Position numbers and translations under genes: made by a program. This document shows, piece after piece, positions 48,644 to 57,205 of a stretch of 64,000 bases of DNA; within the stretch, counting starts at the first letter, position 1, and each line of letters begins with the position of its first letter. The stretch covers positions 10,682 to 74,681 of the forward strand of contig DASXZJ010000061.1 in the NCBI GenBank assembly GCA_036502025.1, written 5' to 3'. The DNA is from Bog-473 sp036502025. GTDB lineage: Bacteria; Actinomycetota; Acidimicrobiia; Acidimicrobiales; RAAP-2. The notes beneath the pieces were generated by a model. That model was not told the DNA's origin. It did not search any database and was given only the letters and a program-made list of their open reading frames with translations.

Positions 48644-49408
48644 TCAGTTGCCGCTGTGCACGGCCGACGATGCCGCTTCCTCGCGTCGGGCCATCAGCGC
48701 TTCCACTGCGTCATTGGCACCGGCCGGTTCGCCCTCGTAGGCCACGCGGCCCCGATCAAGCACGACCGCGCGGCCGGCCAGCTTGAGGACCCGTGAGATC
48801 TGCTGTTCGACGATGATGAGGGCGGTGCCGTTGCGGTTTATCTCGGTCAGGCCGTCGTACACCGAATCGACGACGACCGGCGCCAGGCCCAAGGAGAGCT
48901 CGTCCGCGACAAGGATGTGGGGCGGCACGACCAGTACCTTGGCCAAGGACAGCAGGCGTTGTTGGCCGCCCGAGAGCGTGCCGGCCAGCTGACGGCACCG
49001 CTCCCCGAGGATGGGGAAGGCGGCGTAGGCGCGCTCGAGGTTGGCGGCCAGCATCTTGCGGCCGGCCCTCTGACGAAAGGCGAGGGTCAGGTTCTCCTCC
49101 ACGGTGAGGCTGGAGAAGACGCCGCGGCCCTCGACCACGTGGGCCATCCCGAGCCGGGCAATCCGGAAGGCGGGCATCCGGGTGATGTCGCGCCCAGCGA
49201 AGGTGACGGTCCCCGACGAGGCGGTGACCAACCCGGTCACGGTGCGGGCGACCGTCGACTTGCCCGCCCCGTTTGACCCGACGAGCGCGACGATCCCGCC
49301 GGCGGGGACCGTGAACGAGACGTCGAAGAGAGCGCGGTACGGCCCGTAGGCGGCGCTGACGTTGTCGAGGACCAGCACGTCGGACCCGGGCGTCGGCGGC
49401 AGGCTCAC
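48644..49408 (-). CDS. Branched-chain amino acid-type ABC transporter ATPase (LivF family)
   Basis: A 254-residue ATPase. Walker A GSNGAGKS near residue 40, signature LSGGQQRLLSLAKVLVVPP near 145, Walker B HILVADELSLGLAP, and the H-loop residue in the ALIIVEQQI stretch is Gln in place of His. The family imports branched-chain amino acids, but also urea, amides and aromatic or alicyclic acids. It overlaps the LivG-type gene by 4 bp. The operon context points to a carboxylic acid, not an amino acid. Confidence 0.88.
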   Translation of the reverse strand: MSLPPTPGSDVLVLDNVSAAYGPYRALFDVSFTVPAGGIVALVGSNGAGKSTVARTVTGLVTASSGTVTFAGRDITRMPAFRIARLGMAHVVEGRGVFSSLTVEENLTLAFRQRAGRKMLAANLERAYAAFPILGERCRQLAGTLSGGQQRLLSLAKVLVVPPHILVADELSLGLAPVVVDSVYDGLTEINRNGTALIIVEQQISRVLKLAGRAVVLDRGRVAYEGEPAGANDAVEALMARREEAASSAVHSGN

Positions 49409-50187
49409 GCCGCGCCCATCCCCATCTGGCCCAGGTAGGCCCGGCGCACGGCGGGATTGGCCATCACCTGGGCAAAAGGTCCCTCGGCCAGCATCGCCCC
49501 CAGGTCCATCACCACGGTGCGGTCGACCACTTCGCCCACCATGGACAGGTCGTGCTCGACCAGGAGGACCGCCGTCCCGCGCTCGCGCTGCACCGTCCGG
49601 AGCACCTTGGCCACCTCGGCCGTCTCGTGCAGGTCAAGACCTGAAGAAGGCTCGTCGGCCAGCAGGATCTTCGGCTCGGCGGCCAGGGCACGGGCCAGCT
49701 CGACCAGGCGGCAGTTTCCGAGACCCAACGCGTTGACCGACATGCCGGCCAGATCGGATATCCCGACCAGCTCCAACGTCTCCTCCACGTTGTGGAGCTC
49801 GGATGCGGTCGGCGCACTCATGTTGAGGAGGTCACGCCACAACCTCCCCTCCCCCCGGCGGGCGCGTTCGGCCACCAGGAGATGGTCGCGCACGGTCATG
49901 TCCATGAACACCTCGACCTTCTGGTACGTCCGCCCGATGCCGAGGCGGGCCCGCTTGAACGTGGGCAGATCGGTCAGCGAACTCCCCTCGAAGGTGATGC
50001 TGCCGCTGTCGTGGCGGAGCTGGCCGCAGACGCAGTTGAACAAGGTGGTCTTGCCCGCCCCGTTGGGGCCGACCAGCCCGACGCTCTCGCCCGCGCCGAT
50101 GTCGAAGCTGATGTCGTGGACCGCGTGGACGCCGCCGAACGACTTGGACACCGAGCGAATGGAGAGCAGGGCGGTCCGGCTACTCAT
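49405..50187 (-). CDS. Branched-chain amino acid-type ABC transporter ATPase (LivG family)
   Basis: A 260-residue ATPase with Walker A GPNGAGKT near residue 40, Walker B KILLADEPSSGLD near 170 and H-loop VLLVEHDLSMV. The signature loop is unusual: NALGLGNCRLVELARALA, where LSxGQxR is expected, so GN replaces GQ. The LivG-specific insertion (RRGEGRLWRDLLNMSAPTASELHNVEETLELVGI) is present. It overlaps the fused permease gene by 8 bp. Confidence 0.88.
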   Translation of the reverse strand: MSSRTALLSIRSVSKSFGGVHAVHDISFDIGAGESVGLVGPNGAGKTTLFNCVCGQLRHDSGSITFEGSSLTDLPTFKRARLGIGRTYQKVEVFMDMTVRDHLLVAERARRGEGRLWRDLLNMSAPTASELHNVEETLELVGISDLAGMSVNALGLGNCRLVELARALAAEPKILLADEPSSGLDLHETAEVAKVLRTVQRERGTAVLLVEHDLSMVGEVVDRTVVMDLGAMLAEGPFAQVMANPAVRRAYLGQMGMGAA

Positions 50188-52159
50188 GGGCGCTTCCCGC
50201 CGGGATGAGGTCGGCCGGCCTGTCCCGGCTGAAAAAGAGTTTCTCGAAGCGGAGCGTCCACGTCCGCTTCTCGTACTCCAGCACCCCTTCGGGGTGGGCG
50301 GCGTAGGTCAGGGCGCCGAAGGCGAAGAGCACAATGACGAGGCTGCTGCCGCCGAAGCGGGACGGCAGGTAGGTCAGGAGCTGCGTGGTGACGTAGAACC
50401 CGATGCCGGCCTGGATGGCGCCCTCCACGGTTCCCACCCCGGTGGTGACGACGAGCACGACGAAGATCAGTGAGTACTCGAAGTTCCACTGGTTCGACGT
50501 CGCCGTCTGCTGCTGAATGGTCAGCAGGAGGCCACCCAGTCCGGCGATGGCCCCGGCCAGGGCGAAGACCATGATCCGCTGCCAGGTCAGGTTGATGCCC
50601 AACCCGGCCGCCGCCGTTTCACTGCCCCGCATGGCGGCCAGGTTGCGCCCCACGGTTCCCTTCCGCACCAACAGGACGACCATGACGCAGGCCGAGAGCA
50701 CGCCGAGACAGAGCAGGAAGAGGGCGTGACCGTTGAAGTTGAAGAACTCGCTGGTCCCCAACCACTTCGCCAGGAGGGGCAGGCCGGATGCGCCGCCAGT
50801 GATGGAGGTCTGGTTGAAGAACGTGGTGTCGAAGAGCAGGGCCCCCGCCAACGTCATGAGGGCGAGGCCCAAGCCGCGCAGGCGAAGCGAGAGCACGGCC
50901 AACACGGTGGCCACCACGGCGGCGAGGGCGGCCCCGACCAGGCCACCGATCAACATGTTGAGACCCAGGTGATTGGCCAGCTGCACCGACGTGAACGCGC
51001 CGACGCCGGCCAACGTGGCCTGGCTCAACGAGAGCTGGCCCGCCATTCCGGTGATCAGGGTGATGGAGAGCAACACTGTCGAGAGGGCAAGCCCGGAGTT
51101 GAAGACGGTCTCCCAGGTGGTGGGGATCCAGGTCAGCATCGAGACGATGAACGCAACCAGCAGGACCCACCAGGCCCGACGGATGATCCGGTCCATGGTG
51201 GGGGCCCGGGAGGCTGCCGCCGTGGCCGGAGGCGGCGGGTCGATCGTCGACAGCGGGTCGCGGCTCAGGTCGAGGGACCGCATGCCGGGCAGGATGAGGA
51301 GGGCGCCGACCAGCACCAGGAACGGGAAGGCCGGGACGATGTAGGCGTTGAACCAGCCGTCGGGGGGGATGTAGCCCCCGACCGTGGTGGTAATCACGCC
51401 GATCAGCAGAGCCACGCCGGTGGCAATGGGGATCGAGCGCAACAATCCCCACGCGGCCGCACCGATGGCGGCCACCATGAGGGTTGAGTAGCTCTGGGGC
51501 TGGAGGGGCGCGAAGTACGGCGCCAGGAGCACCCCGGCCAGTCCGGCCATGAAGCTGGAGATGGCCCAGGCCACCGCCACCACGCCGCTGGCGTTGACGC
51601 CGTCGAGCTGCACCAGTCGCCGGCTCTCGACGGCGCCCCGCATCTGCAGGCCCAGGTTGGTGTAGCGCAACAGGGCGGTGAGGGCGACCAGGATCACGAC
51701 CGTGACCGTCAGCGTGGCCATCAGGTTCCCGCCGACTGGGTTGCCGTCGATGGTGAAATAGACCGCGTTCGGGCTGAAGAGGATGCTGGCCGTATCGTCC
51801 AGATTCTGCGAGCCGAAGATGATCGGCATGATCGACGGGATGCCGACCAACAGGCTGATGCCGACGACGAGTTTCGCCGTGGTGTTGGAGTTAGCGATGT
51901 GCCGGAAGAGCAGCCGGTCGAAGGCCAGACCGATCAGGGGCGACATCACGACGACCGAGATGACGCCGGCCAGCCAGGCCGACATGTGGTAATTCTCGGT
52001 CAGAATCGTGAAGACGAAGGCCGCCGCGAACGCCTGCCCGCCGAAGGCGAAGTTGAAGACCCCGGTGGCCTGATACGTGAGGACCAGGCTCACCGCCACG
52101 ATGGCGTACGAGCAGCCGTATGGAATTCCGGTGAGGGCGAAGCCTAAGAACTGCTCCAT
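50180..52159 (-). CDS. Fused LivH-LivM permease of a branched-chain amino acid-type ABC transporter
   Basis: A 659-residue membrane protein. Residues ~1-290 are LivH-like (IPYGCSYAIVAVSLVLTYQATGVFNFAFGGQA at the start), and residues ~330-640 LivM-like (GLALSTVLLSITLITGMAGQLSLSQATLAGVGAFTSVQLA). The ATPase-contacting loop GRNLAAMRGSETAAAGLGIN is in the second half; NLGLQMRGAVESRRLVQLDGVN is its counterpart in the first. About 16 membrane segments in all. In most bacteria these are two proteins. The linker (SRDPLSTIDPPPPATAAASRAP) is proline-rich and uninterrupted. Confidence 0.88.
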   Translation of the reverse strand: MEQFLGFALTGIPYGCSYAIVAVSLVLTYQATGVFNFAFGGQAFAAAFVFTILTENYHMSAWLAGVISVVVMSPLIGLAFDRLLFRHIANSNTTAKLVVGISLLVGIPSIMPIIFGSQNLDDTASILFSPNAVYFTIDGNPVGGNLMATLTVTVVILVALTALLRYTNLGLQMRGAVESRRLVQLDGVNASGVVAVAWAISSFMAGLAGVLLAPYFAPLQPQSYSTLMVAAIGAAAWGLLRSIPIATGVALLIGVITTTVGGYIPPDGWFNAYIVPAFPFLVLVGALLILPGMRSLDLSRDPLSTIDPPPPATAAASRAPTMDRIIRRAWWVLLVAFIVSMLTWIPTTWETVFNSGLALSTVLLSITLITGMAGQLSLSQATLAGVGAFTSVQLANHLGLNMLIGGLVGAALAAVVATVLAVLSLRLRGLGLALMTLAGALLFDTTFFNQTSITGGASGLPLLAKWLGTSEFFNFNGHALFLLCLGVLSACVMVVLLVRKGTVGRNLAAMRGSETAAAGLGINLTWQRIMVFALAGAIAGLGGLLLTIQQQTATSNQWNFEYSLIFVVLVVTTGVGTVEGAIQAGIGFYVTTQLLTYLPSRFGGSSLVIVLFAFGALTYAAHPEGVLEYEKRTWTLRFEKLFFSRDRPADLIPAGSAHE

Positions 52160-52197
52160 GCCTGCCGATCAGTCGCCGAGTCTCGCCCCGTCGAGGC

Positions 52198-53499
52198 TCA
52201 GGAGGGAGCCGGTGTGCCCGGGGCCGGCGCGATGGGTACCGGGTTCTTGGCATTGCCGCTGAAGCAGACGAACGCCTTGTTGCTCGGCACGAGGTTCGCG
52301 GCCGGCACGTACTTGTCACCCTTGACCACGATGTACGCCGCGCAGTAGGGCGGGACATGACCGCTGTGACCACCCTTGGCCCAGTTGACCGGCGGGATCA
52401 ACCCGCTGGCGGTGAACGCGGTCAGCTTGTTCGTCTGTGCGATGACGTTGGCCTGGGTGAGGTTGTTCCCGGCCAGCTGGACCCCCTGGGCGAAGAGCGC
52501 CGCAGATTCCCAACCCTGCATGGCCACCTCGTCGAACTCGTACTGGGGCTCGTACTTCTTCATCTGAGCCAGGTAGAGCTTGAGCGCGGGGTACTTCGAG
52601 GCCGGCTCCGTGAAGGGCACATGAGACACGTAGAAGTAGACGCCCTGCATCAGGCTCTGGTTCTGATTCAGCGTCTGCTGGTCATTCCCGTTGAGCCAGA
52701 ACTGGTTGATCTTCAGCCCGTCCTGCTTTATCGCCCGGGCCATGGTGATGTTCCCCTGCACGTCCATGCAGGTGAGGACCGAGTCAGAGCCCGCCTGCTT
52801 CATGCGCTGGACGTCGGTGGCGACGGTCGTGCCCGGGTAGTTGATATTCAGGTCGGTATAGCTCACCTTGTAGCCGGCGGCGGTCAACCCGAAGGCAGCG
52901 GCGGCGCAGGCGGCGTTCGATGACGCGATCCCGTAGGCCACGATGGCAATCGACTTGGACTTGGTCTTGTTCATGACGTAGGCCGTCTCGGCCGCCTCGG
53001 GCGGGAGGTAGATAACCGAGCCGCCGGCGGCGAAGAGGTTGCTCGGACCCGCCCAGTTCTCGGTGACGTTGTAGCCGTAGGTCGGGACCTTGGCCTCGGC
53101 GACGATGTTGGGTGAGAAGAAGGCCGTGGCCACCCCGGTGATGGCGAAGACGTGGTCCTGGTTGATCAGGGTGCCGGCGAGCTGATTGAACGTGGATCCG
53201 CTACCCCCGTCGTCTAGGGCGTACTTGTAGGCGATTTTGCGACCGTTGATCCCACCCTTGGCGTTGATGTAGTCGAAATAGGCCCGCTCGCCGTAAATCA
53301 ACGAGCGGAAGTTCGAGGAGATCGGGCCGGTCTGGGTCGAGATCGAACCAACGGTGATGGAGGTTGCCGTCACCCCCGGTGCGGTGCTTGCCGCCGCGCC
53401 CGCCAGGCCCGCCGTACCGCCGAGGGTGACCAGGCCGGCCAGTGTTGCTCCGGCCAGCGCCGTGGTGGCCAGACCAGTGATCCGACGTCTCATTCTCAT
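52198..53499 (-). CDS. ABC transporter substrate-binding protein (LivK/receptor type I)
   Basis: A 433-residue exported binding protein. Signal peptide: RRRITGLATTALAGATLAGLVTLGGTAGLAGAAA. The periplasmic-binding type I fold follows: GVTATSITVGSISTQTGPISSNFRSLIYGERAYFDYINAKGGINGRKI at the N-terminus, VFAITGVATAFFSPNIVAEAKVP and FDEVAMQGWESAALFAQGVQLAG in the second half. ATG 53499 is used (GGGGAG upstream), with ATG 53493 also possible. No Cys follows the signal, so it is not a lipoprotein. Second gene of the operon. Relatives bind amino acids or aromatic acids; the ligand is unknown. Confidence 0.85.
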   Translation of the reverse strand: MRMRRRITGLATTALAGATLAGLVTLGGTAGLAGAAASTAPGVTATSITVGSISTQTGPISSNFRSLIYGERAYFDYINAKGGINGRKIAYKYALDDGGSGSTFNQLAGTLINQDHVFAITGVATAFFSPNIVAEAKVPTYGYNVTENWAGPSNLFAAGGSVIYLPPEAAETAYVMNKTKSKSIAIVAYGIASSNAACAAAAFGLTAAGYKVSYTDLNINYPGTTVATDVQRMKQAGSDSVLTCMDVQGNITMARAIKQDGLKINQFWLNGNDQQTLNQNQSLMQGVYFYVSHVPFTEPASKYPALKLYLAQMKKYEPQYEFDEVAMQGWESAALFAQGVQLAGNNLTQANVIAQTNKLTAFTASGLIPPVNWAKGGHSGHVPPYCAAYIVVKGDKYVPAANLVPSNKAFVCFSGNAKNPVPIAPAPGTPAPS

Positions 53500-53610
53500 G
53501 CGCTCCCCAGTCATGTGGCTCTTCGCATCCCCCCCGGGATGACGGTCACTGTAGCGGTACGACTTCGAACCCATAGATCGCCCCATTTCGTTCACGACAC
53601 CTTTCTTCCT

Positions 53611-55311
53611 TTAGTTCAAAAACAGTCGTTGACGATCGAATTCGCGCAAGGCCAGCACCTCGCTCATCTGGACCGGCGCCAGGTCTTCGATCGTTCGCGC
53701 CACCTCAGGTGTATAGCCACACGCGGACACGAACTGGCGGACCCGTTCGTCCAGCGACGCTGCCCCGGCCGGCACCGCGGCCACACGGAACTCCCCGTCG
53801 TGGCGACGCAAGATGCCCTTATCGGTCACCACACTCACCACCTGGTGTCCGGGCGAGGTGATGTAGGCCACCCGGTCGGGCAGTCGCTCGGGCCGAGCCA
53901 GCGTCACCACCACGCACGCGTCAGCCCGGCTGGCCACGTCGTTCGCCCCGCCGGAGCCGACCAGGAACCGCCCGCCGGCCAGCTCGGTCGAGTTCAGGCA
54001 CCCGTGCCGGTCAACCTCGGCGGCGCCGAGACAGCCCACCGTCTTGGTGCCCGGGCCACCGATGACCATGCCGAGCACCGACGACGCGTCGGAGAGATAC
54101 GGCGTGCCCGGAAAGACGCGATGGTTGAAGATGTAGGGGTCGGCCGGGGTGGGCTCGTAACCCCACAGGCCGAGCTCGGCCGTCAGGACGACTCGGCTCC
54201 CGGCGGCCCGGGCCCGACCGACGGCGACCCACGCCGAAAGGTTGGCCACCCCGGCGCCAGCCAGGACGGCGTCGGCGTTCACGTCGGCCACGACCAACTC
54301 GACCTCACGCGCCCCCAGTACGGCCGCCTGCTCCCAGGTGGTGACCGCGGGGTCGTCGGCCGCCGGGGTGGCGGCGGCGTCGTCCTTCCAAGAGGCAGGG
54401 TTCGATCGACCCTCCAGCCAGCGCAGGTGCTCTACGCCCACCTTGGCGAGGTAGTCGTCGTGGGTGGATGGGCCGAGCACCCACTCTTGGGCGAAGGCGT
54501 CGAACTCGCCCTTAGCGGCCGCCTCAGCGGCCAGGTTCCAGTACGAGATGTCCTCGCCGTAGCTCGTGACGGGCAGCCCCGGCGCGTAACAGCCCCCGGG
54601 GTGTGCCCCGTACGGGGCCTCGACGACGGCCAGGACCCGGTGGGCCGGGATGCGCACCCGATGGCCGAGCCCGTCGAGGTCGTTGACCACCTTCTCGACA
54701 GTGGCCACGACGCCACGCCGGGCGGCCCAGGCCCCCCAGACACCCTCGAGCAGGGGTTCGGACAGGGCGAGGTTGCCGGCCCTGTCGGCCACCGCGGCAT
54801 GCAAGAGGGCGACGTCGGGGGCCAGCGGCGAGAGGAGGCCGAGCGGGCCAAAGGGCGAATCGACTACCTCGAAGCCCTCGTTGTCGGCCATGGAAGATCC
54901 GACCAGAGAGCCGGTGACGGTGGCCGGCAGCCCGCGGGCGGCCGCTTCCATCCGTTGGGCCAGGGTGAGGATCGACCAGTGCTCCACCTCGACCTCGCCC
55001 GATTCGTAGGCCTTCCTGAAGATCGGATTCGGGGTGTACGTGGGGAAGCTGTTGCCCGAGTAGGTGGTGACGACCTTCCTCACGAGGCCGCCCCGGAAGA
55101 AGAGCGCACCCAGCGCGCCGAGACTCGTCATGATCAGCGTGAGCCCGGCGTCCTGGCCCCAGAACTGGCGCGCCATCTCGCGGGCCCCGGCGGTCCAACG
55201 GCTGTGGCCGAGCATGACCTGCACCGAGTCCCCCGGATGGACGTGCTGGGCGATGGCGTCGGAAAGCGAGCCGAAAGCGGGTCCCTGGGTAATGGAGGTT
55301 GCAGGCGTCAT
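53611..55311 (-). CDS. Fused two-subunit CoA-transferase (GctAB/IpdAB-like)
   Basis: A 566-residue family I CoA-transferase. The first half (~1-300) is an alpha-like subunit: HVHPGDSVQVMLGHSRWTAGAREMARQFWGQ and AGLTLIMTSLGALGALFFRGG, with TGSLVGSSMADNEGFEV. The second half (~325-566) is beta-like: ADVNADAVLAGAGVANLSAWVAVGRAR, LTAELGLWGYEP (a candidate catalytic Glu) and FLVGSGGANDVASRADACVVV. Such enzymes move CoA between acids or, in IpdAB, open steroid ring intermediates. A fusion of both halves is unusual. First gene of the operon, with operator E 72 bp upstream. Confidence 0.85.
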   Translation of the reverse strand: MTPATSITQGPAFGSLSDAIAQHVHPGDSVQVMLGHSRWTAGAREMARQFWGQDAGLTLIMTSLGALGALFFRGGLVRKVVTTYSGNSFPTYTPNPIFRKAYESGEVEVEHWSILTLAQRMEAAARGLPATVTGSLVGSSMADNEGFEVVDSPFGPLGLLSPLAPDVALLHAAVADRAGNLALSEPLLEGVWGAWAARRGVVATVEKVVNDLDGLGHRVRIPAHRVLAVVEAPYGAHPGGCYAPGLPVTSYGEDISYWNLAAEAAAKGEFDAFAQEWVLGPSTHDDYLAKVGVEHLRWLEGRSNPASWKDDAAATPAADDPAVTTWEQAAVLGAREVELVVADVNADAVLAGAGVANLSAWVAVGRARAAGSRVVLTAELGLWGYEPTPADPYIFNHRVFPGTPYLSDASSVLGMVIGGPGTKTVGCLGAAEVDRHGCLNSTELAGGRFLVGSGGANDVASRADACVVVTLARPERLPDRVAYITSPGHQVVSVVTDKGILRRHDGEFRVAAVPAGAASLDERVRQFVSACGYTPEVARTIEDLAPVQMSEVLALREFDRQRLFLN

Positions 55312-55382
55312 GATTTACGGAACCCGAGGGTGGAAGAGAGGCAAACATCCTGTTCCCGCCTCATTTTCGCGCCCTCCCGAAC

Positions 55383-55398
55383 CTGACCACCGTGTCAG
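55383..55398. promoter_or_regulatory. Palindromic operator, copy E, between tetR and the transporter operon
   Basis: CTGACCACCGTGTCAG; with flanks the arms extend to ACCTGAC/GTCAGGT. It is 44 bp from the TetR start and 72 bp from the CoA-transferase start. This placement is what an autoregulating TetR repressor would use. Confidence 0.75.
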
Positions 55399-55441
55399 GT
55401 TAGCCATTTCGACCACCCCGGGGCACTACGATTGCCAGGGC

Positions 55442-56206
55442 ATGGCGTCGCCTCGAGTCCAACGAGACACAGCGACCCCGCCATCGCCCGAAAAGGCCGC
55501 GGCTCCCCGCCCGAAATCCCCACCAGCGGTCACCTCGAGGTCGAGCGACTCCTCGTCCAATGGCCTGCCCTTCGGCGAGGTGGACGCGGTCGGCGCCCCG
55601 GCCAGCAAGAGGGTCCTGCGGAGCCAGGGTCGCCGCACCATGCGCAAGCTGCTGGACGCGGCGATGGTCGCCTTCGACAAGCGCGGTTACCACGCCACCA
55701 GGGTCAACGACGTGGTGGAGATCGCCAAGACCTCCCACGGCACGTTCTATCTCTACTTCTCCAATAAAGAAGACCTGTTACGGGCGCTGGTGACCGAAGC
55801 GGCCACCGAGGCGCAACACCTCTACGACGCCTTGAACACGACACCGGGGGACGGGGGAACGCCCCAGTGGGACGACGTCCGCGGTTGGATCTCGGCCTAC
55901 TCGGCCCTGTGGATCCGCTACGCCCCGCTCTTCAGGGCCTGGACCGACCTGGCCACCATCGACCCCGAGCTCATCGACGTGATCCGTCAGACCTTCACCG
56001 TGATGTCCGAGGCGTTGGCCCAGCAGATAGACCCGGACGCCTCGGGCCACATCATCGACACCCAGGCGGCGGGCATGGCCGTGCTTGCCATGCTCGACCG
56101 GTTCCACTACCTCAGGGAGTTCGTGGGACAGCCGGTGGACGACATGGCCCTCGACACCATGACGACCATGGTCTACCGGGCGCTCTTCGACGGGGCGGCC
56201 CCCTGA
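55442..56206 (+). CDS. TetR-family transcriptional regulator
   Basis: A 254-residue regulator. A disordered ~60-residue N-terminus precedes the TetR helix-turn-helix: RTMRKLLDAAMVAFDKRGYHATRVNDVVEIAKTSHGTFYLYFSNKEDLLRAL (residues ~66-117). The C-terminal domain (WISAYSALWIRYAPLFRAWTDLATIDPELID) is a long-helix ligand pocket of the kind that binds acyl-CoA or hydrophobic acids. ATG 55442 is preceded by a TACGAT -10, 9 nt away. Divergent from the CoA-transferase operon with operator E between them. It is the only TetR gene in the window and so the prime candidate to bind all seven palindromes. Confidence 0.88.
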   Translation: MASPRVQRDTATPPSPEKAAAPRPKSPPAVTSRSSDSSSNGLPFGEVDAVGAPASKRVLRSQGRRTMRKLLDAAMVAFDKRGYHATRVNDVVEIAKTSHGTFYLYFSNKEDLLRALVTEAATEAQHLYDALNTTPGDGGTPQWDDVRGWISAYSALWIRYAPLFRAWTDLATIDPELIDVIRQTFTVMSEALAQQIDPDASGHIIDTQAAGMAVLAMLDRFHYLREFVGQPVDDMALDTMTTMVYRALFDGAAP

Positions 56207-56214
56207 CGAAGGCC

Positions 56215-56240
56215 GGAACCAATTTGGTTCTTTTGGTTCC
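56215..56240. terminator. Bidirectional terminator between tetR and the SDR
   Basis: GGAACCAA (56215-56222) pairs with TTGGTTCC (56233-56240); an inner alternative pairs GAACCAA with TTTGGTTC. T runs follow in both directions. It serves the convergent tetR and SDR genes. Confidence 0.65.
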
Positions 56241-56243
56241 CGA

Positions 56244-57044
56244 CTAGAAGGCGAGGCGGTTGGTGGTCAGACCGGCCCAGAACCCGCCGTCGGTGTAGAC
56301 GTTGGCCCCGGTGATGTAGCTGGCCATGTCGCTGTTGAGGAAGACGAGGATGTGGGCCTGCTCGTCGGGGGTGGAGTTGCGCCCGAGCGGCTTGGGGAAA
56401 GCATCCATGAAGTCCTTGCCCATGTAGTTCTCGAACGAGGGCATCATCGGGGTGTCTGTCGGCCCCGGTGAGGTGCAGTTGACCCGGATTCCTTGGGGCG
56501 CCAGGTCGAGCGCGGCATGCATGGTCCAGACGATGATCACCTGCTTGGAGAAGAGATAGCCCTCCCCGACCAGGTCGGGGCGGGCCTCGAGCCAGGCTCG
56601 GGCCGCGTCGTAGCCCTCGGTCGCCACCAGTTCGGCGATGACCTCGAGCATTTGGTCCCATCCGATCCCGCCGGCCGAGGAGATCGTGGCCACCGCGCCC
56701 TTGCCGTCCATCATCGGTGCGACCGCGTGCGTCAGGTGACGGGCCGCCACGAAGTTCACCAACATGGTGTCGAGGCCGCTGAACGGCGGCCCGGGCAGTC
56801 CGGCGCAATTGAACAAGGCGTCGACGTGTCCCCCGATTTTGTCGACGGCGGCATCGATGGCGTCGGGCTCGCGTAGGTCGGTCTGGTAAAAGCCAGCCAC
56901 CTTGGCGGTGGGTTCTTTCAGGTCAAGGACGTGCACCTCGGCACCCAACTCGACCAGGTCGTTCACCACGGAGGCGCCCATGCCGGCCCCGCCGCCGCCA
57001 CTGACCACAACCCGCTGGCCCTCGTATCCCCAGGCGATCGCCAT
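56244..57044 (-). CDS. SDR, 3-alpha-hydroxysteroid dehydrogenase-like
   Basis: A 266-residue SDR. The cofactor loop is SGGGGAGMGASVV. Asp/Leu in VHVLDLKEP suggest NAD. It has FNCAGLPGPPFSGLD, Ser in TISSAGGIGW, and Tyr/Lys in GYLFSKQ. The long segment between Ser and Tyr (MLEVIAELVATEGYDAARAWLEARPDLVG) resembles 3-alpha-hydroxysteroid and coniferyl-alcohol dehydrogenases. ATG 57044 has GGGAGGGCAGGA right before it. Operator F lies 88 bp upstream, so it belongs to the same regulon. Confidence 0.85.
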   Translation of the reverse strand: MAIAWGYEGQRVVVSGGGGAGMGASVVNDLVELGAEVHVLDLKEPTAKVAGFYQTDLREPDAIDAAVDKIGGHVDALFNCAGLPGPPFSGLDTMLVNFVAARHLTHAVAPMMDGKGAVATISSAGGIGWDQMLEVIAELVATEGYDAARAWLEARPDLVGEGYLFSKQVIIVWTMHAALDLAPQGIRVNCTSPGPTDTPMMPSFENYMGKDFMDAFPKPLGRNSTPDEQAHILVFLNSDMASYITGANVYTDGGFWAGLTTNRLAF

Positions 57045-57131
57045 TCCTGCCCTCCCTGTTGCCACGAATGCCCCTGCGGCTGCTGCCCGACGCTCCTCGG
57101 CCGGCACCCTCAGGACTGAACGGCCCCGATA

Positions 57132-57147
57132 CTGACAGACGCGTCAG
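57132..57147. promoter_or_regulatory. Palindromic operator, copy F
   Basis: CTGACAGACGCGTCAG with arms CTGAC/GTCAG. It lies 88 bp upstream of the SDR at 57044 and 59 bp downstream of the end of the next gene. Confidence 0.65.
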
Positions 57148-57205
57148 GTTTGTGCCCATCGGAGCGCCGAAAGAGGCTGGTCGGGTGGGTGCACCGGCGC
57201 CCTGT

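Noticed and set aside
53515..55386. A 623-codon plus-strand frame
   Set aside because: Antisense to the CoA-transferase gene, which has consistent family motifs along its full length.
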